A stretch of DNA of 7,289 nt from CAZILM01 sp964625325 (GTDB taxonomy: Bacteria > Patescibacteriota > Saccharimonadia > Saccharimonadales > CAYVSP01): assembly GCA_964625325.1 (NCBI GenBank), contig CAZVBA010000034.1, positions 1-7,289 on the forward strand. Direction: 5' to 3'. Positions 5,726 to 7,289 of this stretch are shown piece after piece. The notes under the pieces are model-generated. The model was not told the origin of the DNA, made no database searches, and saw only the letters and a list, made by a program, of their open reading frames with translations. The translations under genes and the position numbers were made by a program. The first letter of the stretch is position 1, and every line of letters begins with the position of its first letter.

Positions 5726-7289
5726 GGCGAGTAACAACCCCACGCTTAAGCCGGCGGTCAAGCCGCAAGGCCCTGCACACCGCCGGCTTCAGCGTGGTCG
5801 AAGCCATGCTGGCCGTGGCCGTTTTTGGCCTGGTTGTTACATCGCTAACCGGCGCATTTATATACGGCCGCGAGAGCCAGTACCTGTCCGGCCAGCGCAA
5901 CCGGGCCACCTTCCTGGCCGAAGAGGGCCAAGAAGCCTTGCGCAGCATCCGCGACAAAGATTTTACATTATTTGGACCGGCCGACGGCTCCAAAGATGGC
6001 ACTTACGGTCTAGTGGTTGATCCCAATACACACCTATGGACATTGTCGGGCAGTTCCGATACAACCGATATTTATACGCGAACCGTCAAGCTGAGCACTG
6101 TCAGCGAGACGGCCAAGCATTTTGTGGTCAAAGTCACCTGGCGCCAGAATGCCCAACGCGACGGTGTTATAACAATGGGCTCTAACTTAACCAGCTGGCG
6201 GCCGCGCAGCCAGGCCCATGGCAAGATTGGCGGTCTGCTGGTATATGGCGATGGCGGCAGCGGCTCGGGAAACATCAGTTACCGTATTTTGGCCGATGAT
6301 GTTAGTAATGGTGGACCTTGTTCACCTATAGCCTGTGGCACGTGGAATTCTGCCGCGTTGGTGCCTGACTCCGGCAATGCCAGGGGCAATAAACCATTGA
6401 GAGCGGTGCGGGCTTATTCCTCACCGGGCACTAGAAAAGAAGAAGTTATTTTATCCGAACACTACAGCGCCAATAATCCCAAGACAGAGTCTATGTTTGC
6501 CCAAGTCTATAGCCAGAATTCCCAAGGCGCCTGGTCCTGGGGCACACCCCAGCCGCTAGTCAGCTGGGCAACCAGCTCTTTCGTTAATCTGGAGTCGTTT
6601 AGCGGCACTTATTTGGCGGATGGGCGCTTCATGGCGGTTTACGCCGACGGCAGTGGTTCAGGCAATGTACCCAAGTACCGGATCTGGAATGGTACCAGCT
6701 GGACGGCCCAAGCCAATCTGCCGGCTACGCTAAGCCTGCCGACCGCGATTGTGGCCAAAGCCCGCCCGACCACTAACGAAGTCATGGCGGCTTTTCTGAA
6801 CACCGATAAAAGCATCCAGACCGAATACTTCAACGGCACCAGCTGGACTCTGCAGCCAACGCACGCCATTACCGGCGTGGCTGATGCCAACAATGAGCAG
6901 CTGGTCGACTTTACCTGGAGTCCCAACGACAATACCAAGGGTGGCTTAGTCTTTGCCAGCCCCGCCAATCTTGGCGCTTTGGCCCTCAAGGTCTGGTCGG
7001 CCAATGGTTCGGGCGGTGGCTCCTGGAGTGCGATTGCTTCACAACCAGTCAGCAACAAAAATATTTCATCTGTCGCCATTACCGCCAGTGTTGATCAAGA
7101 CACTTACATTGTTTGCGCTAAGGATAAATCAGCAACCCTGACGTGTTTTGACGGTGATTCCACGCCGTCTATCCATGTGGCTTTGCCGCGCTCCAACTGG
7201 GCCACCGAGAATGGACTGCAACGCAGTTTCCACGCTGGCTTCCAATCATTGCTCGGCGCCCAGGCCATCGTGGTTAACTCCGACGGCAC
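5722..7289 (+). CDS. Large prepilin-headed surface protein with repetitive, probably beta-propeller-like C-terminal region (partial at 3' end)
   Basis: An uninterrupted frame of 522 codons runs off the right edge of the window. The start is GTG 5722, overlapping the pilin stop as GTGA. An in-frame TAA at 5698-5700 and the absence of any other ATG, GTG or TTG before the pilin motif fix it. A prepilin signal is clear: a basic leader, then G22 before FSVVEAMLAVAVFGL, with Glu at +5 (E27). Residues 23-160 form a minor-pilin-like domain with EEGQEALRSIRDKDF (67-81), WTLSGSSD, and an ending in MGSNLTSW (152-159). From about 165 onward the protein changes to beta-rich repeats with conserved Trp: W208, W271/W273, W327 and W375 (both NGTSWT), W435 and W493. 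These are 48-65 residues apart, like propeller blades. A loop motif VYxDG...SGSGN...YRI occurs at 174-188 and 306-320. C200/C205 and C465/C475 may form disulfides. The likely role is a pilus-borne adhesin or tip protein, analogous in architecture (not shown homologous) to PilY1 propellers. The true C-terminus is not visible. Confidence 0.82.
   Translation, partial: MRRVTTPRLSRRSSRKALHTAGFSVVEAMLAVAVFGLVVTSLTGAFIYGRESQYLSGQRNRATFLAEEGQEALRSIRDKDFTLFGPADGSKDGTYGLVVDPNTHLWTLSGSSDTTDIYTRTVKLSTVSETAKHFVVKVTWRQNAQRDGVITMGSNLTSWRPRSQAHGKIGGLLVYGDGGSGSGNISYRILADDVSNGGPCSPIACGTWNSAALVPDSGNARGNKPLRAVRAYSSPGTRKEEVILSEHYSANNPKTESMFAQVYSQNSQGAWSWGTPQPLVSWATSSFVNLESFSGTYLADGRFMAVYADGSGSGNVPKYRIWNGTSWTAQANLPATLSLPTAIVAKARPTTNEVMAAFLNTDKSIQTEYFNGTSWTLQPTHAITGVADANNEQLVDFTWSPNDNTKGGLVFASPANLGALALKVWSANGSGGGSWSAIASQPVSNKNISSVAITASVDQDTYIVCAKDKSATLTCFDGDSTPSIHVALPRSNWATENGLQRSFHAGFQSLLGAQAIVVNSDG
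6214..7289 (+). repeat. Protein-level repeats, propeller-like blades within the large pilin
   Basis: The region encodes residues 165-522 of the pilin-headed protein. The repeat unit is roughly a strand ending in VY or VW, a Gly/Ser-rich or acidic turn, a strand such as YRIW or TEYF, and then NGTSW or GSW followed by a short hydrophobic stretch. Units are diverged at DNA level, so this is an old protein repeat and not a recent DNA duplication. Five or more units are visible, and more may lie beyond the window edge. Confidence 0.6.

Noticed and set aside
6639..7079. Minus-strand frame of 146 codons
   Set aside because: It lies wholly inside the large pilin-headed gene, has no recognisable domain and no supporting start signals. 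The plus-strand frame has clear protein motifs throughout.

Overview
The window looks like part of a chromosome of a Patescibacteria/CPR bacterium, most likely a Saccharibacteria (TM7)-type lineage. This placement is an inference. It rests on a minimal type IV pilus cluster, a PilB that lacks the usual N-terminal domain, and a minor pilin whose helix-proximal segment (EEGQEALRSIRDKDF) and overall pattern resemble pilins I associate with CPR genomes. No rRNA or marker gene is present to confirm it. TGA acts as a normal stop codon: it ends the first pilin, and the next gene begins in another frame overlapping it. This argues against the UGA-recoded CPR phyla (Gracilibacteria, Absconditabacteria). 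All genes lie on the plus strand.

Region 1 (1-1442) is a promoter region with two tandem TCAA-N4-TTGACA dyads, followed by an exported S53 (sedolisin) serine-carboxyl peptidase. The peptidase has its catalytic residues but no room for the usual large propeptide, and it resembles an actinobacterial type of S53 enzyme.

Region 2 (1443-2790) has a strong TATAAT box only 12 bases before the start codon of a two-pass membrane protein. That protein has a duplicated extracytoplasmic sensor region and a C-terminal OmpR-like winged helix. It appears to be a membrane-tethered one-component transcription regulator with the topology of a sensor kinase but no kinase.

Region 3 (2791-2894) is a short intergenic gap. 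It carries a 7-bp dyad whose half-site GTATCCA also occurs at the end of the regulator gene.

Region 4 (2904-7289) is a tightly packed type IV pilus operon. It contains pilB (assembly ATPase), an 11-codon micro-ORF whose stop overlaps the start of pilC, pilC (inner-membrane platform), a small prepilin, and a large prepilin-headed protein. The last gene starts at GTG 5722, runs open off the right edge, and carries a repetitive, probably beta-propeller-like, C-terminal region.

Taken together, the window could encode a cell-contact module: a secreted or anchored protease, an envelope-sensing regulator, and a pilus machine with a pilin-adhesin fusion. PilB would drive pilus assembly at PilC. The small pilin and the propeller pilin would be fibre components after processing by a prepilin peptidase that is not in this window. 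The regulator's control of its neighbours is a hypothesis from position and from repeated motifs in the promoter regions. No retraction ATPase (PilT), prepilin peptidase (PilD) or PilM/N/O genes are present here.
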